This document shows positions 22,865 through 35,095 of a stretch of 64,000 bases of DNA, in pieces; position 1 is the first letter of the stretch; every line of letters starts with the position of its first letter. Source of the stretch: Epiperipatus broadwayi (lineage: Eukaryota; Onychophora; Udeonychophora; Euonychophora; Peripatidae). The notes beneath the pieces are model-generated. The model saw only the letters and a program-made list of their open reading frames with translations. It was not told the origin of the DNA and made no database searches. The position numbers were made by a program, and so were the translations under genes. The stretch lies in NCBI GenBank assembly GCA_028023455.1, contig JAQFVV010012976.1, positions 265,001-329,000 on the forward strand. The letters are read 5' to 3'.

Positions 22865-24309
22865 ATAATCACTCATAAATAGAGGGTTTCTGTTTATGTT
22901 TTCATCATAATGTTGAAGCGCCTTCTCAAATAAAAGAAGAGAGTCAAACTATTATAGTTACCAGTCATGCTAGTACCACCATTTCTTAACATTTAATGTG
23001 TGCCTAAGTGATATTTTCACCATAATGCTGTGATAATGCTAAACCTGTGCTTTGTCTGTGTACATGGCAATTTTTAAAGATCCTAAAGAAGCGCATGCAT
23101 TTTATTAGCTTTATTTTCTAGTCTGTTTATAAACGAATCCCACATACATTACTAAATTCATAATGATTCTTTTTTTTAATACATTACTAAATTCATAATG
23201 ATTTTTTTTTTTAATATTGTAACTGAGTTATCAAATCAAGCTTACCTTGTCTCATATAAAATTAATTGCTCTGATTGTAAAGATGTGTCTTACTACATTT
23301 TTTATCACAATTGATGCGAATATCATAAACATGCTTAAGAGTATCATGATCATATGGTAAATAAATAAGATATGTTGCACTCAGGGTATTCAAGTCAGTC
23401 ACCACTTCTTTCTATGTATTTACCAATAGTGTTAATATTGTTATATTGTATGGGTTTTACAAACGTACACTGGCATATTAAAACTGCACCAGAGTAAATA
23501 TTCATTTAAATATATATTTTATCTTTTAAAATCAAATATATTTTAACCTTAAATATTTGTTTACAACAAAATCTCTATATTTATTTGTTTTAAACATAGA
23601 TGGACCTTTAAACCCATTAATATCTTTTGTCTACATATGTAATCATTATATTATATTATTAAAGTTTGTTTCTCAACTTATCTGTTCATTCAAATCATTG
23701 TGTTATCTACTCCAGGTTCAATAAATTATTTATCCTGTAGATTAATGTTGTTGTGGTTTAAGAATAGTGATAAATGACATTAATTGTTTATTCATCCTTT
23801 TATAGACATACTCATATTCGTTGTTATTTATATGAAATCTTATTATATCATGCCATGGTATTATAAATCTAGAGTTCTCTTGTTTCTCCACCGTGTCTCT
23901 GGGTCTGGAATAAATGAAACTCATCTGTCATCACCAGAGTGGTTGCTCATAATTTTAGAGATGTAAAGAAGGGGCAAATAGTGTAGCATCCATGAGTGCT
24001 CCTAACCTGTGAATCTCGGGCATGGTTGGATTCAAGGTACTTTCACTCAGATTCTAGGATTTGTTCAATGAGTATACAAATCTGACCAGTATAATATATA
24101 TATATATATATTATTATTATTATTAAAAGGAGGTTGCCTTGACAACAGTTTGAAATTATTGATTGTTATTAATATTGGAATTGTCTAAGTATTGACTAGC
24201 TTTTAATGATATATATATACTTAAGACTGGGCTATAATAAAAGATGCATGGACTTAAGAATATAATTTGGAAAAATATTATATTGCAAATTATGATACAT
24301 CCCTTTACA
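22865..24309. other. Mostly unassigned, with small repeats
   Basis: Holds a 35-bp tandem doublet (CATTACTAAATTCATAATGATT) at 23145-23216 and a (TA)n(TTA)n microsatellite near 24092-24125. The more complex stretch 23870-24060 may be a repeat fragment. Short frames on both strands at 23742-23966 overlap and have no support. Confidence 0.5.
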
Positions 24310-24560
24310 GAGTATTAAAATAGGACCAAATCCAATCCCCACTTTTGTGAGAGTGGTGTGGTTAATGTTATCAAAACTATCAACAAGAGAAGGAAATCAG
24401 GTGTTAATACCTCTGCAACAATGCAGATATATTAGTCATTAAGTAAGCTTGAAGTATATATTTGGGCTAGGGATAATGTCTAGCTTAATGAATGACTAGT
24501 AAAAGTTATTAATATATTTTCATAAAGTGTTTTATATCAAGGTTGTGAGTGCAAAAAATT
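24310..24560 (+). repeat. Dispersed repeat of unknown class, copy 1
   Basis: Shares blocks such as GGAAATCAGGTGTTAATACCTCT, then ATTTGGGCT, then AATGTCTAGCTTA and TTTATATCAA, in order with 41360-41610, at moderate divergence. Non-coding. No terminal repeats or tail seen. Confidence 0.65.
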
Positions 24561-24599
24561 TGAAACCTGTCAATTAAACTATAGTAATTTGCTATCTAC

Positions 24600-24690
24600 A
24601 TATATACTGAACAAATAATAAAAAATGTATGATATTGTGATCTGGGCCAATTGATGAGTACTGGTTCAGCATATATATATATTAAAGAAA
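24600..24690 (+). repeat. Hammerhead repeat family B fragment
   Basis: Contains GGGCCAATTGATGAGTACTGG then TTCAGCATATATAT: the hammerhead region with UUGAUGA and with the GAAA lost to an AT run. Fossil. Confidence 0.5.
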
Positions 24691-25079
24691 AAAATACATA
24701 ACACTAACAGAAATCTCTATAAAATATTTTAAATGTCTTATTTAAATAAAGAAAAGTTTGAATTTTGCAGCCAAACAATGAGTATAAAAATAAATCAGCA
24801 AAGTTTTTAACTTTCTGATAAACAAACATTTTTAATTTTAAATATACTTCTAAAGACTATACAATAATCATTTTTTACTCCCCAAACACTAATATAATAA
24901 AGAGAAATAATTCATAACACTAGCTGAAATCTCTAAAAAATATTTTAAATGCCCCATAGCTTTATTATTTGCAGTCATACTCCCTCTTTAAATAAAAAAA
25001 CAAAAACATTATTAACCTATGTATTCAATATAGTGAATGTTTACCATATTAAATAGACGGATTTAAGCTTAGGGTTTTC
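24691..25079. repeat. Old tandem doublet
   Basis: Two similar blocks (ATAACACTAACAGAAATCTCT at about 24700 and ATAACACTAGCTGAAATCTCT at about 24913), each followed by ATATTTTAAATG, about 213 bp apart. Non-coding. Confidence 0.55.
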
Positions 25080-25860
25080 AGTCTATATTTATCTCTCTCC
25101 TATTAATATAACTGGATATGTAATGGTTCAATAATATGAGGGGTTAGATTGATATAATGTCTACATGGATATGACTATAATATGAAGCCACAAAGGGCTT
25201 TGAGCATTCAACCATTGGTTTTTCAATAAAATGGTTTGGATTGTTCAAAGGGTAAGAAGACACGTCTGTCCATTAACGTTTAAGGAATTTCCATCTTAAT
25301 ATAAGCTGAGCACTGATTGTATATATGTGTGGTAGATTATGATTTTACCTAGCTGATGAATACTACTTCTCTTTTTCACGTGTGTGATCATGTGTGTTGG
25401 TTGTTTGAGATAGAGTGGAGAAAGTACTGAATGAATAGGTTAATTACATATTGGTTTCCAAATAGGTTGCATCATTATATAATTTCAGACTATCCTCTCC
25501 TATTAATATAAATAACTACATAATGATCTGATAATGAGGGGTTAGATTGGCATAATAACTACATGGGTATGACAACAATATCAAATCTGTCAAGAAATTT
25601 GAGCATACCATTATTAATTTTTCAGTGAAATGGATGGTTAAATTATTGAAAGAGTGAGAACATTGAAGAAGTCTTTCATCAAAAATTAAGAAATTGCTAT
25701 CTTAACATAAGCCAAGCACTGATTGTAGATATGTGTAGGAGATTATGATTGGGCCCAATTGATAAGTGCTTATTTTGCACAAAATATATAAAATGGTGAT
25801 AATTTTGTGGTAATATGTATTAGTTGTTTGAGATGGAGTGGAGGATAAATATTGGTTGAA
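25080..25860 (+). repeat. Two tandem copies of hammerhead repeat family B
   Basis: Two diverged units about 390 bp long. Both run GAGGGGTTAGATTG, then AAGCTGAGCACTGATTGTA or AAGCCAAGCACTGATTGTA, then the hammerhead zone (AGCUGAUGAAUAC near 25350; UUGAUAAGUGC near 25763), then GTTGGTTGTTTGAGAT-like sequence and AGTGGAG. Both hammerhead cores are damaged. The AAGTTCAAATTC near 25868 resembles a tRNA B box but no full tRNA head could be drawn. Confidence 0.6.
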
Positions 25861-25955
25861 AATCCTAAGTTCAAATTCTTCTATTTACTATAGTAAAAAA
25901 AGTATAATAATTAAACATGTTTATTTATTTACAAGCTATATTACTTCCAGTCTCA

Positions 25956-26531
25956 ACTCCCCCTTTAATTATAAATATGCGATTTTTTTCGCATGCGTTA
26001 CTGAAATTGTAATTGTACTATAATGTTTAATATGCCTGCTTAGTGTTTTTGAGATTTAGTATTTAAATCTCATACTCATAGCTTTACGAATGAAGACTGT
26101 TGTGATTTATTGTACATATATGCAAATGAGCTTGAATTTTTAATTAGTTAGTCCTATGTTTGGAGAGAGCAAAGCATGCCTCTCTTCTATTGATGGCACT
26201 GAGATCATTTGCTATGTAGTTTCTTTGACTTTTCTTTTGGCATCACTCTTCTCAGTGCCATTAATAGAAGAGAGGCATGCTTTGCTCTCTCCAAACAATG
26301 GATTAACCAATTTAAAATTCAAGCTCATTTGCATATGTGTACAATAAATCAAAACAGTCTTCATTTGTAAAGCTATGAGTATTAGATTTAAATACTAAAT
26401 CTCGAAAGTGCTAAGCAGGCATAATAAACATTATAATATAATTACAGCTTCATTAACGCATGCGAAAAAATCGCATATTTATAATTACAATTTTTATTGG
26501 TGAAGAGAAAAACAATTTACTCCCCCTTTAA
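25956..26531. mobile_element. Palindromic PLE insertion with 13-bp target duplication
   Basis: ACTCCCCCTTTAA at 25956-25968 and 26519-26531 brackets 550 bp that is an inverted repeat with arms of about 240 bp around a ~40-bp centre near 26225. At the inner end of the right arm the plus strand reads AINRREACFALSKQW (about 26252-26296), the GIY-YIG C-terminal signature also seen at 58.5 kb. Outward, each arm has a UGAGUAU, perfect 7-bp hairpin (AGAUUUA/UAAAUCU), CGAAAGUGCU motif, the counterpart of the hammerhead-like motif of the 57.9-kb element. The arms end in GCATGCGAAAAAATCGCAT. Confidence 0.82.
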
Positions 26532-26751
26532 ATAAAGAAAGGTATATTTAAAAGTAAACATATTTGTTTATTGGAAAGTTAAATTCTTTGCTGACGTATT
26601 TTCAATCTCCTTGTTTGCATTAGCTTGAATTTTAATATATACAGACTCATTGCATTATACATTCAAGAGAATCTGCTGCAAAATCCAAGCATTGCTTTAT
26701 TTTAAAAGGTAGTGTAGCTGAAAGCAATGTAACTATGGGACATTTAAAATA

Positions 26752-27064
26752 CTTCCAAATAATTTAACAGTAAAAATAATAAAATATATATCTTAATTAA
26801 TCAGTAGGACTTTGGATTATACAGCTCAAGGAAAATCAGGTGATATTAAACTTCCATATTACTCTACAAATGATAGGTTTACTACTTAATCAAAAACACT
26901 ACTGATTAATTAAGATATATATTTTATTATTATTTTTTACCTGTGTCATAACATCAGCTGAGAAGTGAACCTGCTAACCCGGGACAAGTGCTTGTAAGGC
27001 AGCTGTGCTGACCACTCGACCACCAACGCTTGACTATTATTTTTACCATTAAATTATTTGGAAC
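26752..27064. repeat. Inverted repeat interrupted by a SINE
   Basis: The left arm (26752-26808, TTCCAAATAATTTAACAG... to ...ATTAATCAGTAG) is repeated in reverse complement at 26899-27062. The right arm is split by the SINE at 26938-27034. The loop is about 90 bp. Probably a foldback or PLE-like insertion older than the SINE. Confidence 0.75.
26938..27034 (-). mobile_element. Short tRNA-derived SINE, copy 1
   Basis: A 97-bp element flanked by TATTATTTTT at 26928-26937 and 27035-27044. Read on the minus strand it has an A-box-like TGGTCGAGTGG, an anticodon-arm-like CCTTACAAG, a B-box-like GGTTCACTTC, then CAGCTGATGTTATGACA and a short tail. A second copy lies at 59160-59263. Box A and tRNA layout identify the head; the source tRNA cannot be fixed. 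Confidence 0.75.
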
Positions 27065-28517
27065 TTACATATAGTAGATTTATAACAGGTATTTATAGTT
27101 TTTATATACATATATCCAAATAAAATGTCCATTAATTAAAAAATTATTGTTATATATATTATAACAGGATGGGTAATAGGATGGTCATCCCTGGGGTGAT
27201 GGCAAGCCATCATCAACCCCAAGTTAACAAAAAAATATTTCAAATAATGATATTTACAAACAAGTATAATAATGATAAATTAAGATATTAAAGTAAGAGA
27301 TATTACTATTGAAATATGCGATATTAAAATAATATATGATATCACCAATGTGTATAAGAAATTTTATATGTTAAACAGCATGAAATCATGAGATCTCATT
27401 GAGAGATCTGCCCAGTTATCTCATTAGAGCAACAATAAGTATAATCATAATTCCACCAGCATTATCAATAAGTACTCATTCAAATAATAACCATTCATCA
27501 TCATGAATGATCATCAATTCACAATAAATCAACAGTCAATCTTGTGATTAGATTTGAAATGGGTCTGCTGTAGACCAGGCTAACTATTTAGCCTTTAACG
27601 CTTTGAGCGATTAATTAAACATTAATTTGGATGCACCAACATAAGTGCTAATCCATAGAATATATAATCATAAAAATTCTGGGATACTAAAACATGCTGA
27701 TCATCATCTCTGGTTATTTAGTACTATTAATGTAGCGGTTAACTAGAACTTAAATTCTAATAGAACTAAACTAAAATAAAATGTAATGCATGTGCCTTAA
27801 AGAATATTCTCTTTGTACCAACCAGAATGATGATGATGATTGATTGAAAATCATCATCATCACTGGGATTCCCATAAACATTAATATACATTACCTTCCA
27901 TATAGTAGACTTATGCTTGAATCTAGCTCAGAAAACATAAGCTCTATAACTTACTGTGATCAAGAAATGATGCACATATTCTAAAAACCATTTAGAATTA
28001 AGTTCACTGGAATAGTTTTAACAATTGAATACAAATTATTAATAACAAGAAAAAAATAAATGAAGTTAAGATCCATAGAATATGGTATACATATATCAAT
28101 TAAACCATCTGGTTTTGAGTAATATATAAAATAAAAAATTATCGCATTGTGATTTACAATACTTCTTAATGGGTTTACTTGCAACATATATAGTGACTTT
28201 GTGCTATGCACATTGTCTTTGTTGGCTATTGTAATTTATAAGTTTATGCTATTTACAAAATAAAGGAAGAAAAGAAGATGATAACATTTACTGTATAAAT
28301 TAATGTATAACTATACAATCTGAATCTTATTTCATTAACATAATGTACTCCAGTCAAATAATTATAAGCACAAAATATAATATATAATGAATTAAATTTT
28401 ATTATAAAGATGTATGCTTGGAAGTTAAAAGTTAATATTTAATTTATATGTACTTTTATAAAAAGAAAAACATAAATAGAGTTATAAATAATATAAGGCT
28501 GGATAAAGTTAATTTTT
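27065..28517. other. A+T-rich sequence, no gene seen
   Basis: Includes a small hairpin block, GGATGGTCATCCCTGGGG with GATGGCAAGCCATCATC (27180-27225), and a (GAT)n/(ATC)n mini-palindrome at 27826-27862. No coding support. Confidence 0.55.
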
Positions 28518-29168
28518 ATGTTTAAAAATGTATTGGATAATGTATGAGCTTATTTGTATTATAGTATAATTATTTAATTCATTTCAGAGTAAATAATAAT
28601 TTAGTTAAGTGATTTGGTAGAATTTAATAAAAAAATATCTGAATAAAAGTTGATTAGTTTATTTAGGTAATATTAGGTTGATTAAAAAAAAAGTGAGATA
28701 ATTATTAAAATAGAGTAAATTTAAAGAAATGTAAATGTAATTTCCTGTATATATGTGAGTGAGAATTGGCATGCATGTGAGTGAGTAGATTTAGTAGAAT
28801 ACTGTTAATTGCAAATAGTTAATTTTTAGTGATTAAATTTTTAAAAATAAATATTTAGTTAATCCAGTCATAAAAGAATTAAAATAAATAAAAGGAATTT
28901 CTGATAAATTTTTTTTAAAAAAGTGACAGTTTAAACCTGATGCATATTATTTATTATCTTGTTTTATTTTTTTTATTATTATTAATGATATTAATTAATA
29001 AAAATAATGTTCAACTTTTAGAAAGTTTAAATTATCACATGAACATTGAAAGTAGAGCAAAATTGTGTAATTTTCTTAATTAGTTCCATACATTAATTAG
29101 AATGTTTTTGATAGATGTCACAATTTTTTAGAGTTGTGCCTGAATGGAAATTCCTGTCAAAATGGGGG

Positions 29169-29235
29169 TATAAAAAGAGAATTGTCAGTGTACATATGTG
29201 TGCTGCAATCCTCTCATCTGCCTTTGACCGCATGT
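29169..29235 (+). promoter_or_regulatory. Candidate TATA promoter (copy 1, upstream)
   Basis: GGGGTATAAAAAGAG is followed by TCAGTG and CTCTCATCTGCC. The same block is conserved at 35729-35800 in copy 2. The TCA lies too close to the TATA box to be its initiator, so the start site is unclear. No coding exon could be attached. Confidence 0.4.
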
Positions 29236-32200
29236 TTATTCTTCAACAAGAATTACAGTAATAATTTTTTTCTCTTAATTTTTTTTTTTTTTTTTATCTA
29301 AAGTGTATTTTTAAAATTTGATCATTTTTTAACTAGTAAGGTGTGACTAGGAAAAAGAATAATAAGGTATTTTTGTTTCTATGCCTAACTTAATTGAATT
29401 CATGTAAATGAATAACAAAAGGTTTTGGAATAGTTATCTTGTCATCATTCAATTTATTCAGGCATGCTGAAAGTGAAATTCCGAAAGAGACCAGGGGATA
29501 TGTTTTATATTATTTTCCAAGACTAGTTTGTCTTTACTTATTTTATTACATCTTCAATAAAATGAGATTTAAATTAATTGTGGAAAGACTAAAAAATTGT
29601 CTAGAGATAGAAAGTTATGCTTCAACAGATATTAATAATATCTGATGCCAAATTGCTCAACTTGTGAATATTGAAGTAAATTATTTGCAGTATTTTGTCA
29701 ATAAAGACTAAATAACTGACTTGCCTGAATTAATAAAGGAAAGGAAATTAGTTATGTTCTTACTTTATTGATGTTTTGCTAAAGAACTTTCATAATAGAA
29801 TTTGAATGATTAAACTAATGTGAAGTTTGACTGAAGTAAACATAGCTTCAATGTCTAAAAATATTATACATTATTTAAATGCATTATTTTAAATTATGGA
29901 TTTCAAATGTTGATAGTAATTTTTTTTTAAAAAATGTTGTAATTATGTACCTGAATGAACTTTAAAAAAGTACAAGTTAAGAAGAATATTTAAATTGCAT
30001 TTTAAAAGAAAAAAAAGGTTCTTTATTTTTCCCAATACAATTGTGAACAGAATTAAGTGAAAACTTTCTTAATAATACTTGTTATTAAAATGGAAAAAAT
30101 CAAAACAAGCTAGCTGATATATTTTAATATGAACCAGTAAAAAGGATCCAAATCATTACTAATAAATCAACTAGTTGTTAAGTGTTTTTGTTATATTATT
30201 ATTCGTTCCAGATAATCATTCTTTCTATCATTTTTTTATAAAAAATATGACAAGTACGAATGTGACATTCTCTAGATAATTCGCCCAGAAAAGGATGTCA
30301 CTTGCCAATGACAAACTGTTCACTACAGAATGAATTCTAATGAAGAACTAGGATGGTTAAAAAAAATTTTTTTCTTCACTATCTTATATTATGTTATTAC
30401 CATGTCAAAATATTTTTCTATAATTTATAACAATTATGTAGCTACTCTTATATCATGAAAGGTAGATTTTTATATTGTTGTTTACTTGTTGGTTTAAGGT
30501 CAATCTTATGATATATTTTGTCCAAATAGAGATACATATCTCTTACATTTATGAACAATGTTTATTAGTACTTTATTTATTTATGGGTAAACAGTTTTTA
30601 CAATTAATATGTAATAATTTCATTATTAATTTTTTTATATAACAGTGATTATTAGTTTTATATTTAGTACTATGTGTCCTTGCTATTATGTCCACTTTAA
30701 TTTTATAAAATTTTAGGCTGTTTTATTGTGTGTATTCCTTATTAATTGCAAAATTTTTATTATGCTATTTTAAAATATTTTTACAGTCATTTGCCTTATA
30801 GTAACTTGTTGGTTTTATACCGTTTAATGTACTTATTTTTTTAGAGTGAATATTAATTTCTCTATTTTTTGAATGATAATTCTTGTTATCTTGCCATTGC
30901 TTAGTCTAGGATTTATGCTTATTCCCATTTAGTAGGTCTGGGAAGCATGAGCCTTTATTAAATGTTGTTTTACTTATGTTGTGCTTTGTGCAATGTAATG
31001 TGCTCTTCCCATTGTTTAGCATCTATATTCCATGAGAGAATGGTATTTTATATTCTAGGATAATTTTCATGTTTAGATAATGTAGCTTGGTCCCTAGAGA
31101 GAACCATTTTTATGTTATGTACTTCATTTTTCCTATGTGTTGAGACCTTGTCCACACATACATTTTGTCTAAGATAAAGGTATTGGAATCTACAGTGGTA
31201 TTTTTCAGTCATGTAGTGTTGCTCTGAGAAACCTTTCTTTTTTTGACTTATCCCTCATGATAATGTTTGTTATTTTCCACCATGGAAGGTGAAGTTATTT
31301 TATGTTTTAAGATTGATGTGCTGAGAATAAGGTAGATTTTGAAGTATCTTGTTCCTTGAAGGGACACTTTAATATCTGTAGTGTTTTTGTTAAAACTGCT
31401 GTGATTTTCCAGCGGTTCACAAGTAAACCAATAACATGTTAGTAATTTTACTGCTTGTTTTGTGAATAACATGATAAGAGATACACATATGCAATATCAT
31501 CTTTATCACCATCCAGAAGTAGTTTGACGATGGATTGGTAAGATATTTAAGGTTAAATATTTTATTATGTGAACATAGACAAAAATATATACGTTGTGTG
31601 TTTGTGTCTGATGAGTATTCCCATGTTTTTTATTAAGCAAATAATGTTAGACAGTAATTATCTTGCTTGTATTTTATATGATAATTGTCATTATCATATA
31701 ACTTTGCTAATACAAATTTAGCTATATGTCACTTCAGATTAAAGTTTGCTTAAATTCTTTAAGGTGTCTTAAACATTGTCAATAAAAAGTTTATAACCAG
31801 AAAAAATGTATCTCAAGAATAGCACTGCTTTAATTATAGTTTAACCTATTTTATTAAACAATTGTTTAATGGGATGGTTTACCCTTAAATATGTTAGAAA
31901 AATTGAGTAGTCAAATATTGGAACAGTTTGTCTCCAATGAATATATCATTAATAGTTCATCCAAATGTTTGTAGCTGTAGTAGATAATTTGTTAGTGTAT
32001 AGGCCATCATTTTATTATTTATTTGGCATCCTGTCTAAAGTAACAGTGTCTATGTTCAGCAACTGACTTTCTATAATAATATTGTAGATCAATTTTGTCA
32101 CTTGTAAATTCAGTATTAATGTTAATAAATGTATTTATTATTATTTAAATTTAGTCCTCATTTTCTATATATGATTTTGTGTGTTTACTTATATTACAGA

Positions 32201-32448
32201 AATCTTGGTAAATCAGATAATCAATTTTCATATAGATCTAAAATCCCAATTTTAATATGCAAATTTGCATGAGTGTTACAATTTCAAAGATTGGAATTGC
32301 AATTTAAAAAATTAAATATTCAATTAATTTTATTTTGAATTCTTTAGTTCATTTTCAGACTGCACATGATTTTATTTAGCTTGCCAATAAAAATATATTA
32401 TTTAGAACTTGATTATTCTGATTGCATTGTTGATGAGTAATAGAAAGA

Positions 32449-32485
32449 TATAAAAGATATCCTTTCTTTCTATTTACTTCAGTGT
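32449..32485 (+). promoter_or_regulatory. TATA box plus TCAGT initiator (copy 1)
   Basis: TATAAAAG at 32449 and TTCAGTG with its A at 32481 give a 32-nt spacing, the canonical TATA-to-start distance. The whole block is conserved with identical spacing in copy 2 (38942). TCAGT initiators are best known from arthropods. The transcript has no coding exon that I can find. Confidence 0.5.
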
Positions 32486-33013
32486 CATTCTGGGTAAAAG
32501 TCTTAGATTTTTCTTAATTTATATTTTTTATGCAATGATTAATTAAATTAAAACTTTTCTTTGAAGTAATTGTTATTATTATAATATATTAGGATACATT
32601 AGCTTATAAGAGAAGTGTATATCTCCTATAGTCTATTAAAATGCCATTCATTTATTCAACAACATAATACAATTAATTTATTTTCAAAATTGATACAGAA
32701 GAACCCTGAAATCATTACTTATTATTTAATCAATTACTATTAATTTAATTTATTTGTGTAAAAATTAATATTCTGGCATAAGAAACTCATGATTGCTTAT
32801 TGTACTATAAGAAAAGTACATTATCTTGCACTCTACAAGAGTAGAGTAATTCAGATCATGACAATAAAAATTGGTTGGTGATAAATATCTGCTCATTAAG
32901 ATATTTGAAGAAAATACAGATAGGAATTCCATTATAAGATGTTACTTTAAATGCAAATACTTATGCTACTTAGAGAATGCATTTGGAAAAGGGGAAATCT
33001 ATGTTTTTAAAAG

Positions 33014-33877
33014 TCTTGTATAGGACAAATCCATTTACTTCTGTTTCTAATCACGACTCAATCCTTTTTTCTTTTCAAAAATATACAGTACATATAGCCA
33101 TATAATTCTATAATTAAAAATCACTTCTTTTCTTGTCAAAAACTTTATTTGATATATATATATATCTCCACTTATTTCCAACGTTTCGACTATCTTTACT
33201 CTTTAGTCATTTTCAAGGATCTAGAAAAAACATTACATTATAAACAAACTTCACATAATAAAAACAAAAATAATCAAAAACAATATAAAGCATATAAACC
33301 CCATAAAATTTAAAAATAAATAAAATACATTAAAATCAATTAAATTAAAAAACACAAAACATACACCACACTTACTTGACTCCCTTCTCAAAAAACTTTC
33401 CCTTTTTACATTTTTTATCCAAAAAACCAATTGTTACAATAAAAAAACTTATTTCCTTTTTTATTGTAACAATTGGTTTTTTGATAAAAATGTAAAAGGA
33501 AATTTTTGAGAAGGAGAAGTGTGGTGCCTTTTATTGTAACAATTGGTTTTTGGTAAAAATGTAAAAAGGGAAAGTTTTTGAGAAGGAGTAAGTAAGTGTG
33601 GTGTATGTTTTGTGTTTTTTAATTTAATTGATTTTAATGTATTTTATTTATTTTTAAATTTTATGGGGTTTATATGCTTTATATTGTTTTTGATTATTTT
33701 TGTTTTTATTATGTGAAGTTTGTTTATAATGTAATGTTTTTTCTAGATCCTTGAAAATGACTAAAGAGTAAAGATAGTCGAAACGTTGGAAATAAGTGGA
33801 GATATATATATATATACATCAAATAAAGTTTTTGACAAGAAAAGAAGTGATTTTTAATTATAGAATCTTGTATAGGA
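33014..33877. mobile_element. Palindromic hammerhead family D insertion, 12-bp target duplication
   Basis: TCTTGTATAGGA at 33014-33025 and 33866-33877 brackets 840 bp. The paralogous copy has the uninterrupted site at 39505-39516 (TGTTGTATAGGA), confirming the insertion. Apart from 80 bp at the left, it is an inverted repeat: AAAATCACTTCTTTTCTTGTC at 33118 is mirrored at 33834-33855. Each arm, read toward the outside, has UUGAAAAUGACU...AGUCGAAACGUUGG, a hammerhead-like layout (UGACU/AGUCG stem II, then GAAAC) with a damaged first core box. No coding sequence. The inner ends hold TTGTAACAATTGG-type repeats. Confidence 0.82.
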
Positions 33878-34268
33878 ATGAGTGAAGTTTTTCAATTTCC
33901 TAATTTATTCATTTATTTTGCAATAAGATGCATTTTGTCACTGTTTTATAAGTCCCTTTATTTTGATACAAGTATTTGTAGTAAACATTAATATAATCAA
34001 TAATCCACTGAGCTTAGCTATACTATCATCATCAAAGTTTCTGAAGGCAATTGTGTAGTATTGTTACCATCATAGTTGTGATTGTTGTCAAGAGTTTGTG
34101 ATTTGGCTTCTTTTTTGTATTTTATTTTGTTATAATTTCGTTCTCACCTTGTTATGGTGATTAATTTATTCCATTCATCTTTTTTGTATCCTTTCTTTTG
34201 TTACAATTTGGTACCCATTATGTGGTGATTAATTTATTCAATTCACCATCTTCATGTCCTTTCTATCA

Positions 34269-35095
34269 TTATAATTTGCCACTCACTGTGGGGCTTTGAT
34301 AGGTTATAATGGGCTTTGATTGGAGTCATTTTGTTGTTTTTTGCACTTTGTTATAATTTTACAAGTTTTGTGTTAACAGCATAACTTACCAGAATAATTA
34401 CTATTGATATCAATATTTGTATAAATTGCATGTTGTTATTAAATTAGTAAAAAATTGAAAGTTGCCAGTCTTTCATATGCACTTAATGTTGTTTCTCACA
34501 TAGCCAATCAGGTATTAAACAGCGATCTTGAAGAGCAATCAGGCTGTCTGAGAAACAACATTAAGTGCACATGAAAGACTGGCAACTTTCAATTTATTAC
34601 TATTGATATTAATACTTTAAAAATATCTAAATGTTAGTAATTAAATAATAGTTAATAAATGAAAGATGTTTGCTAATGATAGACGATTTTATTAGATTCT
34701 AAATAATCATCTGAATGCTTCTTGTTGTCGATCTGATGTCATTGCCACTTTAAAATGTATTATGTTTATTTGTGTAATATTGCAGTTTATAAACAATCCC
34801 TTAAGGTATTTTATTATTATTATTTATTTATTGAGATCTGTATTATTTGATTTACAAATTTATTTTTATATTATTATTATTAGTCAGTTATTTTAAAAGA
34901 TTTCTTTGGACCAAGATCTATATAAAAAGCTATATTATAAATATTATTGTGAGATGGTGATCATGTGATATTATTGTTTTATGTTATCATAAGTGAGATT
35001 AGGGCATCATTGTTATAGCTTTAGATTATTTTAATTGGAGGTGGTGTGGAGGCTGAATACCTCCTCCTTCTTCTTCCTCTTCTTCCTCTTCTTTT
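34269..35095. other. Spacer between the duplicated segments
   Basis: Contains the hairpin MITE at 34452-34595 and a CT-rich run (CCTCCTCCTTCTTCTTCC) near 35058. No gene. Confidence 0.6.
34452..34595. mobile_element. Hairpin MITE-like element
   Basis: Inverted repeats of 48-49 bp (AAATTGAAAGTTGCCAGTCT... mirrored by ...AGACTGGCAACTTTCAATTT) around a 47-bp loop. Near-perfect arms suggest recent insertion. Flanking target duplication is ambiguous (TTA or AT-rich). Confidence 0.7.

Larger units (their letters stand above)
28518..34268. repeat. Tandem segmental duplication, copy 1
   Basis: Collinear with 35096-39852 throughout, from 'GGATAATGTATGAGC' (about 28534 / 35111) to the 'GGTGATTAATTTATT' blocks near 34160 / 39797. 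It is longer than copy 2 mainly because of the 852-bp insertion at 33014-33877 and an extra ~65-bp tandem unit near 34200. Divergence is moderate, with many substitutions and small indels. No conserved reading frame spans both copies, so it is probably non-coding or carries regulatory sequence. Confidence 0.88.

Noticed and set aside
31600-31640. CTGATGAG as a hammerhead core
   Set aside because: No GAAA box or pairing arms nearby.
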